Below, piece after piece: positions 50,794 through 60,573 of a DNA stretch of 64,000 nt. Origin of the DNA: Curvibacter sp. PD_MW3 (GTDB lineage Bacteria; Pseudomonadota; Gammaproteobacteria; Burkholderiales; Burkholderiaceae_C); NCBI GenBank assembly GCA_002633085.1, contig NSIV01000002.1:465199-529198 (forward strand), written 5' to 3'. The position numbers and the translations under genes are program-made. How positions within the stretch are numbered: the stretch's first letter is position 1; every line of letters begins with the position of its first letter. The notes beneath the pieces were generated by a model. It was not told where the DNA came from and made no database searches. It saw only the letters and a list, made by a program, of their open reading frames with translations.

Positions 50794-50926
50794 GCACTGC
50801 CCCAGGAAAACGCACCTTGTCCTTGTGCCACCCGAGACCAGTCCGCCGCCCATAGCGGCTTCTGGTCGATTCCCGTCTGAGAACAGCGTGTCCTCAAGCG
50901 ACTGAATTTAATGTTGTAATTTGCGC

Positions 50927-51823
50927 ATGAAGTCCAAATTTCAGCAGGTAGCTCTGATCGGGAAATACCAGGCCGCACCAACCAGTGGCAGCAGCGCCTC
51001 ATCGCGCCCGGCACTGGAGGATATTGCGCGGTTTCTGCAAGCCCAGGGTTGCCAGGTGGTTCTGGAAGCGCAGACCGCTGACAACACCGGCATGAACGGT
51101 TACCCGGTGATGGACGTGGACGCCATTGGCCAGCATTGCGATCTTGGTCTGGTGGTGGGCGGCGACGGAACCATGCTGGGCATCGGCCGGCAATTGGCGC
51201 GCTACAAGGTGCCGCTGATCGGCATCAACCACGGACGCCTGGGCTTCATCACCGACATTCCATTCGGCAGCGTTGAGGCCACACTCACCCCCATGCTGCG
51301 CGGCGAATTCGAGGAAGACCTGCGTTGCCTGATGCAGGCGCGCGTGATGCGCGGCAGCGAGTGCATTTTCGATACCCTGGCCATGAATGACGTGGTGGTG
51401 CACCGCGGTGGCGTCTCCGGCATGGTGGAATTGCGCGTTGAGGTTGACGGCAACTTTGTTGCCAACCAGCGCGCCGACGGCCTGATCATCGCCACCCCGA
51501 CCGGCTCCACCGCCTATTCGCTGTCGGCCGGCGGCCCCATCCTGCACCCGTCGATTGCCGGTTGGGTGCTGGCCCCCATCGCACCACATACCCTGTCCAA
51601 CCGGCCTATCGTTTTATCCAACACCTCGGAAATCGCCATCGAAATCGTGGCTGGCCGTGACGCCAGCGCCAACTTCGACATGCAGTCGCTCGCCTCGTTG
51701 CAGCACGGTGACCGCATCATCGTGACACGCTCGCAGCACCAGGTGCGCTTTCTGCACCCCAGGGGCTGGACCTATTTCGACACGCTGCGGCAAAAGCTGC
51801 ACTGGAACCTGGGAGTGGCCTGA
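50927..51823 (+). CDS. nadK: NAD kinase
   Basis: A 298-aa ATP-NAD kinase that makes NADP. The catalytic [18 protein letters not shown] and the NE/D segment [21 protein letters not shown] are conserved, as is the late [11 protein letters not shown]. The start ATG at 50927 is taken; a TTG six bases upstream is not needed. The stop is two bases before the recN start, so both are cotranscribed. In many relatives nadK is directly divergent from hrcA; here a SoxR module lies between them. Confidence 0.96.
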   Translation: MKSKFQQVALIGKYQAAPTSGSSASSRPALEDIARFLQAQGCQVVLEAQTADNTGMNGYPVMDVDAIGQHCDLGLVVGGDGTMLGIGRQLARYKVPLIGINHGRLGFITDIPFGSVEATLTPMLRGEFEEDLRCLMQARVMRGSECIFDTLAMNDVVVHRGGVSGMVELRVEVDGNFVANQRADGLIIATPTGSTAYSLSAGGPILHPSIAGWVLAPIAPHTLSNRPIVLSNTSEIAIEIVAGRDASANFDMQSLASLQHGDRIIVTRSQHQVRFLHPRGWTYFDTLRQKLHWNLGVA

Positions 51824-51825
51824 CC

Positions 51826-53475
51826 GTGAGCCTCAAGCGCATCGTTCTGCGGGATTTCGTCATCGTCAGCGAACTCGAGCTGGATCTGGCCCAGGGTTTC
51901 ACTGCGCTCACCGGTGAAACCGGTGCTGGCAAATCGATCCTGATTGATGCCCTGCAACTGGTTACTGGCGCCCGCGCCGACACGGGCGTCATCCGCGAAG
52001 GCGCCAGCCGTACCGAAGTCAGTGCCGAGTTCGACAGCAGCGCTTCCCTGCAAAGCTGGCTGGAAGAGGCTGGTTTTGAGCCCGGCGACACCTTGCTGCT
52101 GCGACGCACGGTGGACACCCAAGGCAAGAGTCGCGCCTGGGTCAATGGCAGCCCCGCCACCGCCACCCAGCTGCGCGAAATTGGCGAACGACTGCTCGAC
52201 ATCCATGGCCAGCACGCCTGGCAAAGCCTGACCCGGCCGGACGCCGTGCGGGGCCTGCTCGACGCTTATGCCCGCATCGATACCAGCCGGCTCACGACGC
52301 TGTGGCAGCAGTGGCGCCAGACACAGACCGCGCTGACTGAAGCGCGCAGTGCCCAGGACTCGTTGCAGCGCGAACGGGAGCGCCTGAGTTGGCAGATCGG
52401 CGAGGTGGAAAAACTGGCTCCCCAACCCGGCGAATGGGAAGAACTCAACACCGACCACAGCCGCTTGGCCCATGCCCAAGCGCTTCTTGATGCTGCCCAA
52501 AATGCACTCGATGCACTGGAAGGCGAGGAAGGCAGCGCGGCAGCCGCACTAACCGCCGCCCATCAAGCACTGCAACACCAGGAACATCTGGAGCCGGATT
52601 TCAAAGAACTGACCGAGGTGCTGGCTTCCAGCCTGGCCCAGGTGGAAGACAGCGTGCATTCGCTGCGCACTTACCTGCGCCGCACTGATCTGGACCCCGA
52701 GCGTTTGGCCGAGCTGGATGCCCGTCTGACGCAATGGGTGTCGCTGGCACGCCGCTACAAGCGAACGCCCGAAGAGCTGGTCGCCACGCTGGCCGACTGG
52801 AAAGAAGAGTTGGCCCGGCTCGACGCCGCCGCCGATCTGGCAGGCCTGGAAGCGGCCGAACAAAAAGCCCAAGTCGCCTACATGGAAGAGGCGAAGGCCA
52901 TTTCCAAGGCGCGCAGCAAGACCGCCCCGCAACTGGCCAAAGCCATCACCCAGGCCATGCAAGGCCTGGGCATGCAGGGTGGCCAGTTTGAAGTGACGCT
53001 CACCAAAGCGGCCCAGCCAATGCAAAGTGGGCTGGAGGAAGTGGCCTTTCTGGTGGCGGGACACGCTGGCAGCACGCCGCGCCCGGTGGGCAAGGTGGCG
53101 TCGGGCGGCGAGCTCTCACGCATTGCCTTGGCCATTGCCGTCACCACCAGCCAGCTCGGCACCGCGCAGACGCTGATTTTCGACGAAGTGGATTCCGGCG
53201 TCGGCGGCGCGGTCGCCGAAACCGTGGGCAAGCTCATGCAGCAACTCGGTCGCGACCGCCAGGTGCTGGCGGTGACCCACCTGCCGCAAGTCGCCGCCTG
53301 TGCCGATCACCATCTGGTCGTGGCCAAGCAACGGCAAGGCCAGGCTACGCTCAGTACCGTGGCGGCCGTGTTGGGCGAGCAACGGGTGGCCGAGATCGCG
53401 CGCATGCTCGGCGGCGAGCGCCTGTCGGGCACGACGCTGGCGCATGCCAAGGAAATGCTGCAGTCGCAGGGTTGA
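51826..53475 (+). CDS. recN: DNA repair protein RecN
   Basis: A 549-aa SMC-like ATPase for double-strand-break repair. The N-terminal head has [19 protein letters not shown] and Walker [20 protein letters not shown]; the central section (residues about 170-370, [26 protein letters not shown]) is coiled coil; the C-terminal head has [14 protein letters not shown] (signature) and [13 protein letters not shown] (Walker B), then [16 protein letters not shown]. The start is GTG, two bases after nadK. The E. coli gene is SOS-induced; no LexA box can be judged here because the gene is inside the nadK transcript. Confidence 0.96.
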   Translation: MSLKRIVLRDFVIVSELELDLAQGFTALTGETGAGKSILIDALQLVTGARADTGVIREGASRTEVSAEFDSSASLQSWLEEAGFEPGDTLLLRRTVDTQGKSRAWVNGSPATATQLREIGERLLDIHGQHAWQSLTRPDAVRGLLDAYARIDTSRLTTLWQQWRQTQTALTEARSAQDSLQRERERLSWQIGEVEKLAPQPGEWEELNTDHSRLAHAQALLDAAQNALDALEGEEGSAAAALTAAHQALQHQEHLEPDFKELTEVLASSLAQVEDSVHSLRTYLRRTDLDPERLAELDARLTQWVSLARRYKRTPEELVATLADWKEELARLDAAADLAGLEAAEQKAQVAYMEEAKAISKARSKTAPQLAKAITQAMQGLGMQGGQFEVTLTKAAQPMQSGLEEVAFLVAGHAGSTPRPVGKVASGGELSRIALAIAVTTSQLGTAQTLIFDEVDSGVGGAVAETVGKLMQQLGRDRQVLAVTHLPQVAACADHHLVVAKQRQGQATLSTVAAVLGEQRVAEIARMLGGERLSGTTLAHAKEMLQSQG

Positions 53476-53498
53476 AGCAGAAAGAAGGACATTTCACG

Positions 53499-54374
53499 AT
53501 GGCCATGGAAATCGTCCTCATCACCGGCATGTCCGGTTCCGGCAAATCAGTCGCCCTCAATTCGCTGGAGGATGCCGGTTACTACTGCGTCGACAACCTG
53601 CCGCCCGAATTGCTGCTGCCCTTCGTCACGCTAGAGCAGGAGCACCGAGCCAGCCGCCTGGCGATTGCCATGGACGTGCGCAGTGCCACATCGCTACCGC
53701 AGGTACCAGCGCTGCTCGCCAAGTTGCGCGCACAAGGCATCACCATCAAACCGCTGTTTCTTGACGCTGCCACCGACACCCTGGTGCGGCGTTACTCGGA
53801 AACGCGGCGCAAACACCCGCTGTCGCAGACCATGCCGGCCGCCGCTTCGCCCGACCTCACCCGTGCCCTGGTCGACGCCATCGAACTGGAACGCGAGCTG
53901 CTGAACGACTTGCGCGAACAGGCCCATGTGATCGACACCAGCCTGATCCGGCCTTCTCAGCTGCAGGGTTACATCAAGGAAGTGATCTCGGTGCCGGGCA
54001 GCCAGCTCACGCTGGTATTCGAATCGTTCGCATTCAAACGCGGTATCCCGGTCGATGCCGACTACGTGTTCGACATCCGCATGCTGCCCAACCCGCACTA
54101 CGAGCCGGAACTCAGAGCGTTGACCGGCAAGGACGCCGCCGTGGTGGACTTTCTGAAAGCGCAGCCCGATGTCGATCTGATGCGTGAACACATCTCGCAG
54201 TTTCTTGATCACTGGCTCGACGCCATGTCGCGCAACCACCGCAGTTATGTCACGGTGGCCATCGGCTGCACCGGCGGGCAACACCGCTCGGTCTATCTGG
54301 TGGAAGAACTGGCGCGGCGCTTCAGTTCGCGCTGGACCACGCTCAAGCGGCACCGCGAGCTCGACGCCGGCTGA
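53499..54374 (+). CDS. rapZ: RNase adapter protein RapZ
   Basis: A 291-aa nucleotide-binding protein; in E. coli it steers RNase E to the small RNA GlmZ and so adjusts glucosamine-6-phosphate synthase. Walker [31 protein letters not shown] is typical, and the C-terminal RNA/metabolite domain has [29 protein letters not shown] and [17 protein letters not shown]. The ATG at 53499 has GAAGGAC before it; a start at 53472 would overlap recN and is not used. No ptsN or hprK is next to it as in some relatives. Confidence 0.95.
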   Translation: MAMEIVLITGMSGSGKSVALNSLEDAGYYCVDNLPPELLLPFVTLEQEHRASRLAIAMDVRSATSLPQVPALLAKLRAQGITIKPLFLDAATDTLVRRYSETRRKHPLSQTMPAAASPDLTRALVDAIELERELLNDLREQAHVIDTSLIRPSQLQGYIKEVISVPGSQLTLVFESFAFKRGIPVDADYVFDIRMLPNPHYEPELRALTGKDAAVVDFLKAQPDVDLMREHISQFLDHWLDAMSRNHRSYVTVAIGCTGGQHRSVYLVEELARRFSSRWTTLKRHRELDAG

Positions 54375-54410
54375 CGCCGACCGTCAGGTCCCCAACCGCA
54401 CATTAGACGC

Positions 54411-55442
54411 TCAGCCGTTCTGGAGCAGCTTGCGCACCGGTGCTGGCAGCCCCAGTTGCGGCCAGACATCCGCCGCATGCCAGCCGCCGGCCGCGTTCAA
54501 GGCCCGGGCCGGGAGTTGCACGCGCACCGGGTGCAAATACAGGTCCTTGTGCGTCAGCACATGGGTGAACACTGCGTCGTCCTGCAGTTCAGCCCGGTAT
54601 TTCTCCGGCACTGCCGCCTCCAGCGCCTCACGGCTGTCAAACAGTTCAAAGCAATACAGGCCCGCCCAGACACCGGGCGTGGGCCGCTGGCGCAGCCAGA
54701 CGGCACCGGTACGCGTCTGCGCCCACAACAGCCAGAGTGACTGCGCGCTGCGCTTGAGTTTGCGCGTTTTCACCGGGTAGTTTTCCGGTTGGCCTTCGCG
54801 TCGCGCCACGCACAGCTCAGCTACCGGGCAGGCCAGACAGGCCGGCTTGCGTGCCGTACACACGGTGGCACCCAGATCCATCACGCCCTGGGTATAGCGA
54901 GGCATGGCGCGCGGCAAGTCGCGTTGGGGCAGCAGCTCGGTGGCCTGCGCCCACAGGGCGCGCTCGTTGGCAGCCATGGCCAGATCGGCATTGAAGCCCA
55001 GCACGCGTGTCAGCACCCGTTTGACGTTGCCGTCGAGAATGGCAACCCGTTCGCCGAAGCAGATCGAGGCCACCGCCGCTGCGGTGGAGCGGCCAATGCC
55101 CGGCAGGGTCTGCAAGGCTTCGGCGGTGCGTGGAAACTCGCCACCGTGCAGCTTCACCACCTGCACAGCGCAAGCGTGCAGGTTGCGCGCGCGGCTGTAG
55201 TAGCCCAGCCCACTCCACAGCCCCAGCACCTCGTCCAGGTGCGCCGCCGCCAGCGCGCGCACATCGGGGAAACGTTGCAGGAAGCGGGCAAAGTAGTCCA
55301 GCACCGTGACCACCTGCGTCTGCTGCAGCATGATCTCGGACAGCCACACGCGATAGGGATCGCGCGTGGCCTGCCACGGCAGGTCGTTGCGGCCATGGCT
55401 TTTCTGCCAGCGCACCACTGGCGTGGCCAGATCGATCGCCAT
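54411..55442 (-). CDS. mutY: A/G-specific adenine DNA glycosylase
   Basis: A 343-aa base-excision enzyme that removes A opposite 8-oxoguanine. Catalytic Glu36 lies in SEIMLQQTQV, the helix-hairpin-helix is LPGIGRSTAAAVAS (113-126) with Asp137 in ILDGNVKRVL, and the [4Fe-4S] loop is CTARKPACLACPVAELC. The C-terminal half is the NUDIX-like 8-oxoG recognition domain (LWLLWAQTRTGAVWLRQRPTPGVWAGLYCFELF). It begins five bases after the stop of the dynamin-like gene and is last in the mutM-dynamin-mutY run. Confidence 0.96.
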   Translation of the reverse strand: MAIDLATPVVRWQKSHGRNDLPWQATRDPYRVWLSEIMLQQTQVVTVLDYFARFLQRFPDVRALAAAHLDEVLGLWSGLGYYSRARNLHACAVQVVKLHGGEFPRTAEALQTLPGIGRSTAAAVASICFGERVAILDGNVKRVLTRVLGFNADLAMAANERALWAQATELLPQRDLPRAMPRYTQGVMDLGATVCTARKPACLACPVAELCVARREGQPENYPVKTRKLKRSAQSLWLLWAQTRTGAVWLRQRPTPGVWAGLYCFELFDSREALEAAVPEKYRAELQDDAVFTHVLTHKDLYLHPVRVQLPARALNAAGGWHAADVWPQLGLPAPVRKLLQNG

Positions 55443-55447
55443 AGGCT

Positions 55448-57415
55448 TCAGGCCTGCGCCAGTTCTGGCTCAGCGCGGGCCGCCGTCGGCGCGGCCTCAG
55501 GTGACCGGACGAGGTAGTTGGTCAGCTCCTGCAGCTTGCCATCCAACTGGTCGATCGCATGATTCTGGGCCTGGATTTCTGCAATCCGCTCGTCCAGGCC
55601 ACCGGCCGCCTGCTGAATGCGGTCAATCGCCTCAATGCGACGGCTGAAGTTGCGGCGGCGCTCACGCAGCTGGGCATCCAGCTGGGCCGCGGCCGATTTG
55701 CTCCACAACTCGACATCACCCAGCGCCATCTGGTGCACGCTGCGCAAGCGGGTGGACAGGGCACGTACCAGCCGGTCGGCAAACTCGGGTTGCGCCAGCC
55801 GGAACGCATTGCCAATGCCGAGGTACTGCAGATGGCTGCGCTCAACCTGATCCAGATCGTTCAGGTAGTCCTGCATCTGCGGTTCGGTCGGCGCCTGCAG
55901 GGAAAAACCGTGCTCGGCGTTGAGCTGGCGGAATGTGGCCGCCAGCATGGATTGGATTTCGCCGGTCAGCGACTGCACGCGCCGCAGGTTCTCGCGCAGG
56001 CGATCGAACGTATCGCCGTAGGCCTTCTTGACACCAAGCTTGAGCCCCTTGTGCTGCAGCGCCTGCGTCAGTTGGGCCATCTCCTGGCGCAAGGTGGTGG
56101 AACCGAGCAGGCCGAACACATCGCGCAGCAGCTTGAGGTGAACCGAACGCACAGCATGGATCTTGGCGCCGCTGCGGTCAAATTCAGCTTGCTCCTGCGA
56201 AATGCGGGTGCGCATGTGCTTGATGACGGTGCTGTTCTTGCCGCGCAGGCCCTTGAGTTCGAGCAGTTGCTCGGCCAGGTCACGACGGCGAATGTTCAAG
56301 ACGCGACCCGTCTCCGCCTGCAGATCGGCGATGCCCGTGGCCACGGCCGCCCCCAGGATGCGTTGCCGCTGCCCCATGATGCGTCGGCCCAGCGCATCTT
56401 CCAGCGCCGGCAGGCAGCTCGACTGCAACAGAGCCTGGTCGTCGGTGACCTTGGCCACTAGCCCTTTTTGCGCTGAGACAGGGAAAACCAGCTCACGTGA
56501 AATGCCAAGGATTTCGGCCGTGGTCTCGCACTGACGCTCGATCTGCATCTGGATCTGCGCTGGCGAGCTCAGGGCGTCCCAGAGCGAATCAATCTTGTTG
56601 AGCACCACCAGCCGGGTGTCCACGTCGGCCGACTCGGTGATGAGATGCTCACGCCAGATGGCGAGGTCGGACTTGGTCACGCCGGTGTCAGCGCCGAGGA
56701 TGAACACCACGGCATGGGCCTGCGGCACCAGGCTGACGGTCAGTTCCGGTTCGGCGCCGATGGCGTTGAGCCCCGGGGTGTCCAGGATCACCAGGCCCTG
56801 CTTGAGCAGCGGGTGGGCAATGTTGATCAGCGCGTGGCGCCAGCGCGGCACCTCCACCATGCCTTCGGCATCGGTCAGCGGGTTGTCTTCCGGCGTCTGG
56901 CCATCCCAGAAGCCCAGCGCGCGGGCTTCATCCTGTGTCACACGCAGGGTCTCGGCCACTTTCTCAAGCGCCACAGCCAGTTGCTGCGGGTCGTTGACGT
57001 CCAGATCGATGCGCGTCCATTTCTCCGGCACCATGCGCCATTCCATCAGCGACTGCGTCTGCAGCCGGGTCTCGATCGGCAGCAGGCGCAGGCAAGGCGG
57101 CACCTCGGCGTCGTAGCCCATCTCGGTCGGACACATGGTGGTGCGCCCGGCGCTGGCCGGCATGATGCGCCGGCCATAGCCGGCAAAGAAGATGGCGTTG
57201 ATCAGTTCGGACTTGCCGCGCGAGAACTCGGCGACGAAGGCCACCATGACCTTGTCGGAACGCACCTGGTTCTCCAGCCTGCGCAGCCGTTCCTCGACAG
57301 CGGCGTCAAGCAGCTCATGGTCCTTCATCCATTCGGCCAGCAGCTTCAGGCGCAGGGCGAACTCGCGTCGCCATGTGCCGTGCTGGTCGAACTTCTCGTT
57401 GAATGAGGTTGCCAC
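55448..57415 (-). CDS. Dynamin-like GTPase
   Basis: A 655-aa protein with an N-terminal dynamin-type GTPase: P-loop AEFSRGKSELIN (62-73), switch region GRTTMCPTEMGYD, DTPGLNAIG (212-220) and NKID (273-276). At the first P-loop position Gly is Ala62, unusual for GxxxxGKS. From about residue 350 on it is helical with coiled-coil character (LRRVQSLTGEIQSMLAATFRQLN, RRRNFSRRIEAIDRIQQAAGGLDERIAEIQAQ), as in bacterial dynamin-like proteins; there is no obvious transmembrane paddle. It ends five bases before mutY and starts 40 bases after mutM. Function is unknown; a link to membrane or nucleoid organisation after oxidative damage is inference. Confidence 0.85.
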   Translation of the reverse strand: MATSFNEKFDQHGTWRREFALRLKLLAEWMKDHELLDAAVEERLRRLENQVRSDKVMVAFVAEFSRGKSELINAIFFAGYGRRIMPASAGRTTMCPTEMGYDAEVPPCLRLLPIETRLQTQSLMEWRMVPEKWTRIDLDVNDPQQLAVALEKVAETLRVTQDEARALGFWDGQTPEDNPLTDAEGMVEVPRWRHALINIAHPLLKQGLVILDTPGLNAIGAEPELTVSLVPQAHAVVFILGADTGVTKSDLAIWREHLITESADVDTRLVVLNKIDSLWDALSSPAQIQMQIERQCETTAEILGISRELVFPVSAQKGLVAKVTDDQALLQSSCLPALEDALGRRIMGQRQRILGAAVATGIADLQAETGRVLNIRRRDLAEQLLELKGLRGKNSTVIKHMRTRISQEQAEFDRSGAKIHAVRSVHLKLLRDVFGLLGSTTLRQEMAQLTQALQHKGLKLGVKKAYGDTFDRLRENLRRVQSLTGEIQSMLAATFRQLNAEHGFSLQAPTEPQMQDYLNDLDQVERSHLQYLGIGNAFRLAQPEFADRLVRALSTRLRSVHQMALGDVELWSKSAAAQLDAQLRERRRNFSRRIEAIDRIQQAAGGLDERIAEIQAQNHAIDQLDGKLQELTNYLVRSPEAAPTAARAEPELAQA

Positions 57416-57455
57416 AATCTCTCCCGATTAACTTTTCAATATAGCATCCAAGCCG

Positions 57456-58271
57456 CTAATTTTTCTGACAGGCCGGGCAGTAAAACGTCGAGCGCTGACC
57501 TTGCCGGATGGCCTTGATCGGGGTGCCACACACCCTGCAAGGCTGACCTTCCCGACCATACACCATGGCGTCAAGCTGGAAGTAACCGTTTTCACCCTGC
57601 GCATTGGAGAAATCACGCAAGGTGCTGCCCCCCTTTTCCACCGCCCGTGCCAGCACATCGCGGATGGCAGCATGCAGCTTGGCCGCGCGCGGCCGGCTCA
57701 GGCGGGCAGCACTCAGGGTGGGCCGGATACCGGCCAGAAACAGCGCTTCGGAGGCGTAGATATTGCCCACCCCCACCACCACGTCGCCGGCCAGCAGCAC
57801 CTGCTTGATGGCAGCGCGGCGCGCCTTGAGGCCGGCGTGAAAAGCCACCTCATCGAAGTCATCCGACAGCGGCTCCATGCCGAGCCGGCCAAGCAGTTTG
57901 CGCGCCTGCGGCGAAGCCTCGTCCGACACGAACACCACGGCGCCGAAACGGCGCGGATCGTGCAGGCGCAAGGTCCCGCGCGTGGTCACCAGTTCGAAGT
58001 GATCGTGCACGTCACGTGGTGGCAGCTGCTGGCCAAAGCTCAGGCTGCCCGACATGCCCAGATGGAGCAACAGCAGCCCCTCATCCAGATCGAGCAGCAG
58101 GTACTTGCCGCGCCGGCGCACACCGCGCACGGTACGGCCAGCCAACTGCTGTACCGGGATGCCCAGAGGCCAGCGCAGCGCTTTGCCCAGCACGGCCGAG
58201 CCGATGCGCGCACCGGCGATCCGATCGGCAAAACTCAAACGGGTAACTTCGACTTCCGGCAGTTCTGGCAT
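57456..58271 (-). CDS. mutM: Formamidopyrimidine-DNA glycosylase
   Basis: A 271-aa bifunctional glycosylase/AP lyase that removes 8-oxoguanine and formamidopyrimidines. The catalytic N-terminus is MPELPEVEV (Pro2, Glu3); the lysine in [16 protein letters not shown] loop and [23 protein letters not shown] are conserved; the helix-two-turn-helix [17 protein letters not shown] and the C-terminal zinc finger [24 protein letters not shown] follow. It is first in the minus-strand run with the dynamin-like gene and mutY, and divergent from the TPR gene. Confidence 0.96.
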   Translation of the reverse strand: MPELPEVEVTRLSFADRIAGARIGSAVLGKALRWPLGIPVQQLAGRTVRGVRRRGKYLLLDLDEGLLLLHLGMSGSLSFGQQLPPRDVHDHFELVTTRGTLRLHDPRRFGAVVFVSDEASPQARKLLGRLGMEPLSDDFDEVAFHAGLKARRAAIKQVLLAGDVVVGVGNIYASEALFLAGIRPTLSAARLSRPRAAKLHAAIRDVLARAVEKGGSTLRDFSNAQGENGYFQLDAMVYGREGQPCRVCGTPIKAIRQGQRSTFYCPACQKN

Positions 58272-58309
58272 GGTCTACAAGGCAAGCTGGCTTGGATTAT
58301 TATGGTCCG

Positions 58310-60043
58310 ATGTCGCTATACAAAAGCATTGTCGTCTTGGTGCTGTCTGGCGCGCTCGGCGCGCAGGCACAGGACACCGCCCCCACCGTCGCCGCCCCAC
58401 CGGCCAATTCGGCGCTCGACGGGGCACTCTTTTACCAACTGTTACTTGGTGAACTCACCTCCCAGGGGGGCGACCCTGGCACCGGCTATGCGCTGCTGCT
58501 GGATGCTGCACGCAAAACGGGTGACGAGCAACTGTACAAACGCAGCGTCGAAATCGCGCTGCAGGCACGTTCCGGCGAATCGGCTCTGCAGGCCGCGCGG
58601 GCCTGGCGCCTGGCGCAGCCAGCGTCCAAAGAAGCCAACCGTTATGTGCTGCAGATCCTGATTGCCCTGAACCGCCTTGGCGACACCGTGGAGCCGATCA
58701 AGCGCGAGATCGCACTGACCGATGCCTCCGAACGCAACGTCCTCTTCAACGTGCTGCCCAATTACTTCGCACGTGCCAATGACAAGAAGCTCGCGGCCCA
58801 GGTATTGGAGCAGGCGCTGGCGGACCAGCTGGCCAGCCCAACCACCGGCGCGACGGCCTGGACCGCCATAGGCCGCCTGCGTCTGGCCGCGGCGGATCTG
58901 CCCGGCACGCTGGAAGCCGCCCGTCGCGGCCAGGCCCTGGATGCCTCTTCCGAAGGCCCCGCCTTGCTGGCCCTGGCCCTGCTCAGCCTGTCCCAACCAC
59001 AGGCCGAGACGCTGGTGCACAACTATCTGGCAGCCAAACCACAAAGCGACCTGCGCCTGGAGTACGTCCGGGTGCTGCTCAACAGTCAACGCCACAGCGA
59101 GGCTTATGAGCAGTTGCGCATCATCACCACCAACCAGCCAGACGAAGCGCAAGCCTGGCTGCTGCGCGGCACGCTGGAATTGCAGGACAACCGCCTGAGC
59201 GCCGCCGAAACATCGATCCGGCGCTATGTGGACTTGATCACGGCCAAACCGCCGGCGACGAGCGAGGAGCGCAACCGCAGCCTGACCCAGGCCTACCTGC
59301 TGCTGGCGCAGATTGCCGAGCAGCGCAAGGATTACGCGCAGGCCGAGAGCTGGCTCGCCAAGATCAGCAACGCGGAAGACATGGTCAGTGCCCAGAGCCG
59401 GCGCGCCGCCATCCTGGCACGGCAGGGCAAGCTGGAAGAAGGGCGCCAGCTGATCCGCAGCCTGCCCGAACGCAGCCCGGCCGATGCGCGCCTGAAACTG
59501 TCGGCCGAAGTCCAGCTGCTGCGCGACAACAAGCAGTACCAGGCCGCCTACGACCTGCTGGGCGAAGCCCTTCGCGGTGAACCGCAAGACGTGAACCTGC
59601 TCTACGACCGGGCCACGCTGGCAGAAAAGTTGGACAACGCCGCCGAGATGGAACGCCTGCTGCGCCAGATCATGGTCATCAAACCCGACTACCACCACGC
59701 CTACAACGCGCTGGGCTATTTCTTCGCCGATCGCAACATCCGCCTGGACGAAGCACGCCAGCTGGTGCGCAAGGCCCTGGAGTTCGCACCGGGCGACCCC
59801 TTCATTGCCGACAGCCTGGGCTGGGTCGAGTTCCGCAGCGGCAATACGGCCGAAGCGCTGCGCATCCTGCAAGAGGCCTACAAGAAACGGCCGGATGCCG
59901 AGATCGCCGCCCATCTCGGTGAAGTGCTGTGGAGTCTGGGTCAGCGTGACCAGGCCCTCAGCGTCTGGAAAGAAGGCCGGGCACTCAATGCCGAGAACGA
60001 GACCCTGCTGGAAACGTTCAAGCGCCTGCGTGTGAACCCGTGA
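58310..60043 (+). CDS. Periplasmic TPR-repeat protein
   Basis: A 577-aa exported protein. The signal peptide is MSLYKSIVVLVLSGALGAQAQ with cleavage after AQA. The rest is TPR or TPR-like helices over nearly the full length (for example HYLLRGTLELQ-like pairs, AYNALGYFFADRNIRLDEARQLV, EIAAHLGEVLWSLGQRDQALSVWKEG). No enzymatic domain is seen. It overlaps lolB by four bases (GTGA), which is widespread in Burkholderiales, and may work in outer-membrane lipoprotein or envelope assembly; this is inference. The ATG at 58310 is chosen because the signal peptide begins there. It is divergent from mutM. Confidence 0.85.
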   Translation: MSLYKSIVVLVLSGALGAQAQDTAPTVAAPPANSALDGALFYQLLLGELTSQGGDPGTGYALLLDAARKTGDEQLYKRSVEIALQARSGESALQAARAWRLAQPASKEANRYVLQILIALNRLGDTVEPIKREIALTDASERNVLFNVLPNYFARANDKKLAAQVLEQALADQLASPTTGATAWTAIGRLRLAAADLPGTLEAARRGQALDASSEGPALLALALLSLSQPQAETLVHNYLAAKPQSDLRLEYVRVLLNSQRHSEAYEQLRIITTNQPDEAQAWLLRGTLELQDNRLSAAETSIRRYVDLITAKPPATSEERNRSLTQAYLLLAQIAEQRKDYAQAESWLAKISNAEDMVSAQSRRAAILARQGKLEEGRQLIRSLPERSPADARLKLSAEVQLLRDNKQYQAAYDLLGEALRGEPQDVNLLYDRATLAEKLDNAAEMERLLRQIMVIKPDYHHAYNALGYFFADRNIRLDEARQLVRKALEFAPGDPFIADSLGWVEFRSGNTAEALRILQEAYKKRPDAEIAAHLGEVLWSLGQRDQALSVWKEGRALNAENETLLETFKRLRVNP

Positions 60044-60540
60044 AGCTGCTGCGCCGAACAGCAGCCGGCCTGCTCCTGATTGCTATATTTTTGATAGCTG
60101 GCTGCGCACAAATACCCAGGGTAGAAAGCCCGAATGGCATTGAATCGCAGTTCTGGCGCGGCCGCCTGGGCTTGCGCGTCGAGAGCGATCCGCCGCAGTC
60201 CTTCTCTGCCGGTTTCGAGCTCAGCGGCGATGCCGACCAGGGCGCCTTACGCCTGTTCAGCCCGCTGGGCACCACCCTGGCGGACCTGCGCTGGTCGCCT
60301 CAGTCTGCCACCCTGTCGAACAATGGTGAGACACGACAGTTCGAATCACTCGATGCCCTGGCCACCCAGGCCACCGGCACCGCCATCCCGATTGCAGCCC
60401 TGTTCCAGTGGCTGACTGGCGTGCAAACCAGCACGGCGGGCTGGAGCGCCGACCTCTCGCAACTGGAGAGCGGACGGCTGACGGCACGGCGCACACAGCC
60501 CTTGCCGACCGCTGAATTGCGCCTCATCCTGGAACGTTAA
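60040..60540 (+). CDS. lolB: Outer-membrane lipoprotein receptor LolB
   Basis: A 166-aa lipoprotein, shorter than E. coli LolB (about 207), that takes lipoproteins from LolA and inserts them in the outer membrane. The signal LLRRTAAGLLLIAIFLIAGC ends in a good lipobox with Cys22. The mature part has the LolB fold: FWRGRLGLRV, SFSAGFELSGDADQGALRLFSPLGTTLADLRW and LFQWLTGV. The start is GTG, overlapping the TPR-gene stop. The hydrophobic core and lipobox (IAIFLIAGCAQ) coincide with a copy of the R2 repeat. Confidence 0.9.
   Translation: MKLLRRTAAGLLLIAIFLIAGCAQIPRVESPNGIESQFWRGRLGLRVESDPPQSFSAGFELSGDADQGALRLFSPLGTTLADLRWSPQSATLSNNGETRQFESLDALATQATGTAIPIAALFQWLTGVQTSTAGWSADLSQLESGRLTARRTQPLPTAELRLILER
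60082..60135 (+). repeat. 54-nt interspersed repeat, family R2, copy inside lolB
   Basis: Starts GCTATATTTTTGATAGC, an imperfect palindrome, continues CTGGCTGCGCA and ends AGGGTAGAAAGCCCGAAT. It has the same length and order as the copies at 22692 and 40330 but is more diverged. It encodes the end of the LolB signal peptide and the first mature residues. Confidence 0.5.
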
Positions 60541-60573
60541 GGTGCCGTTGATGGCGCCGCCGATAATCAGGCC

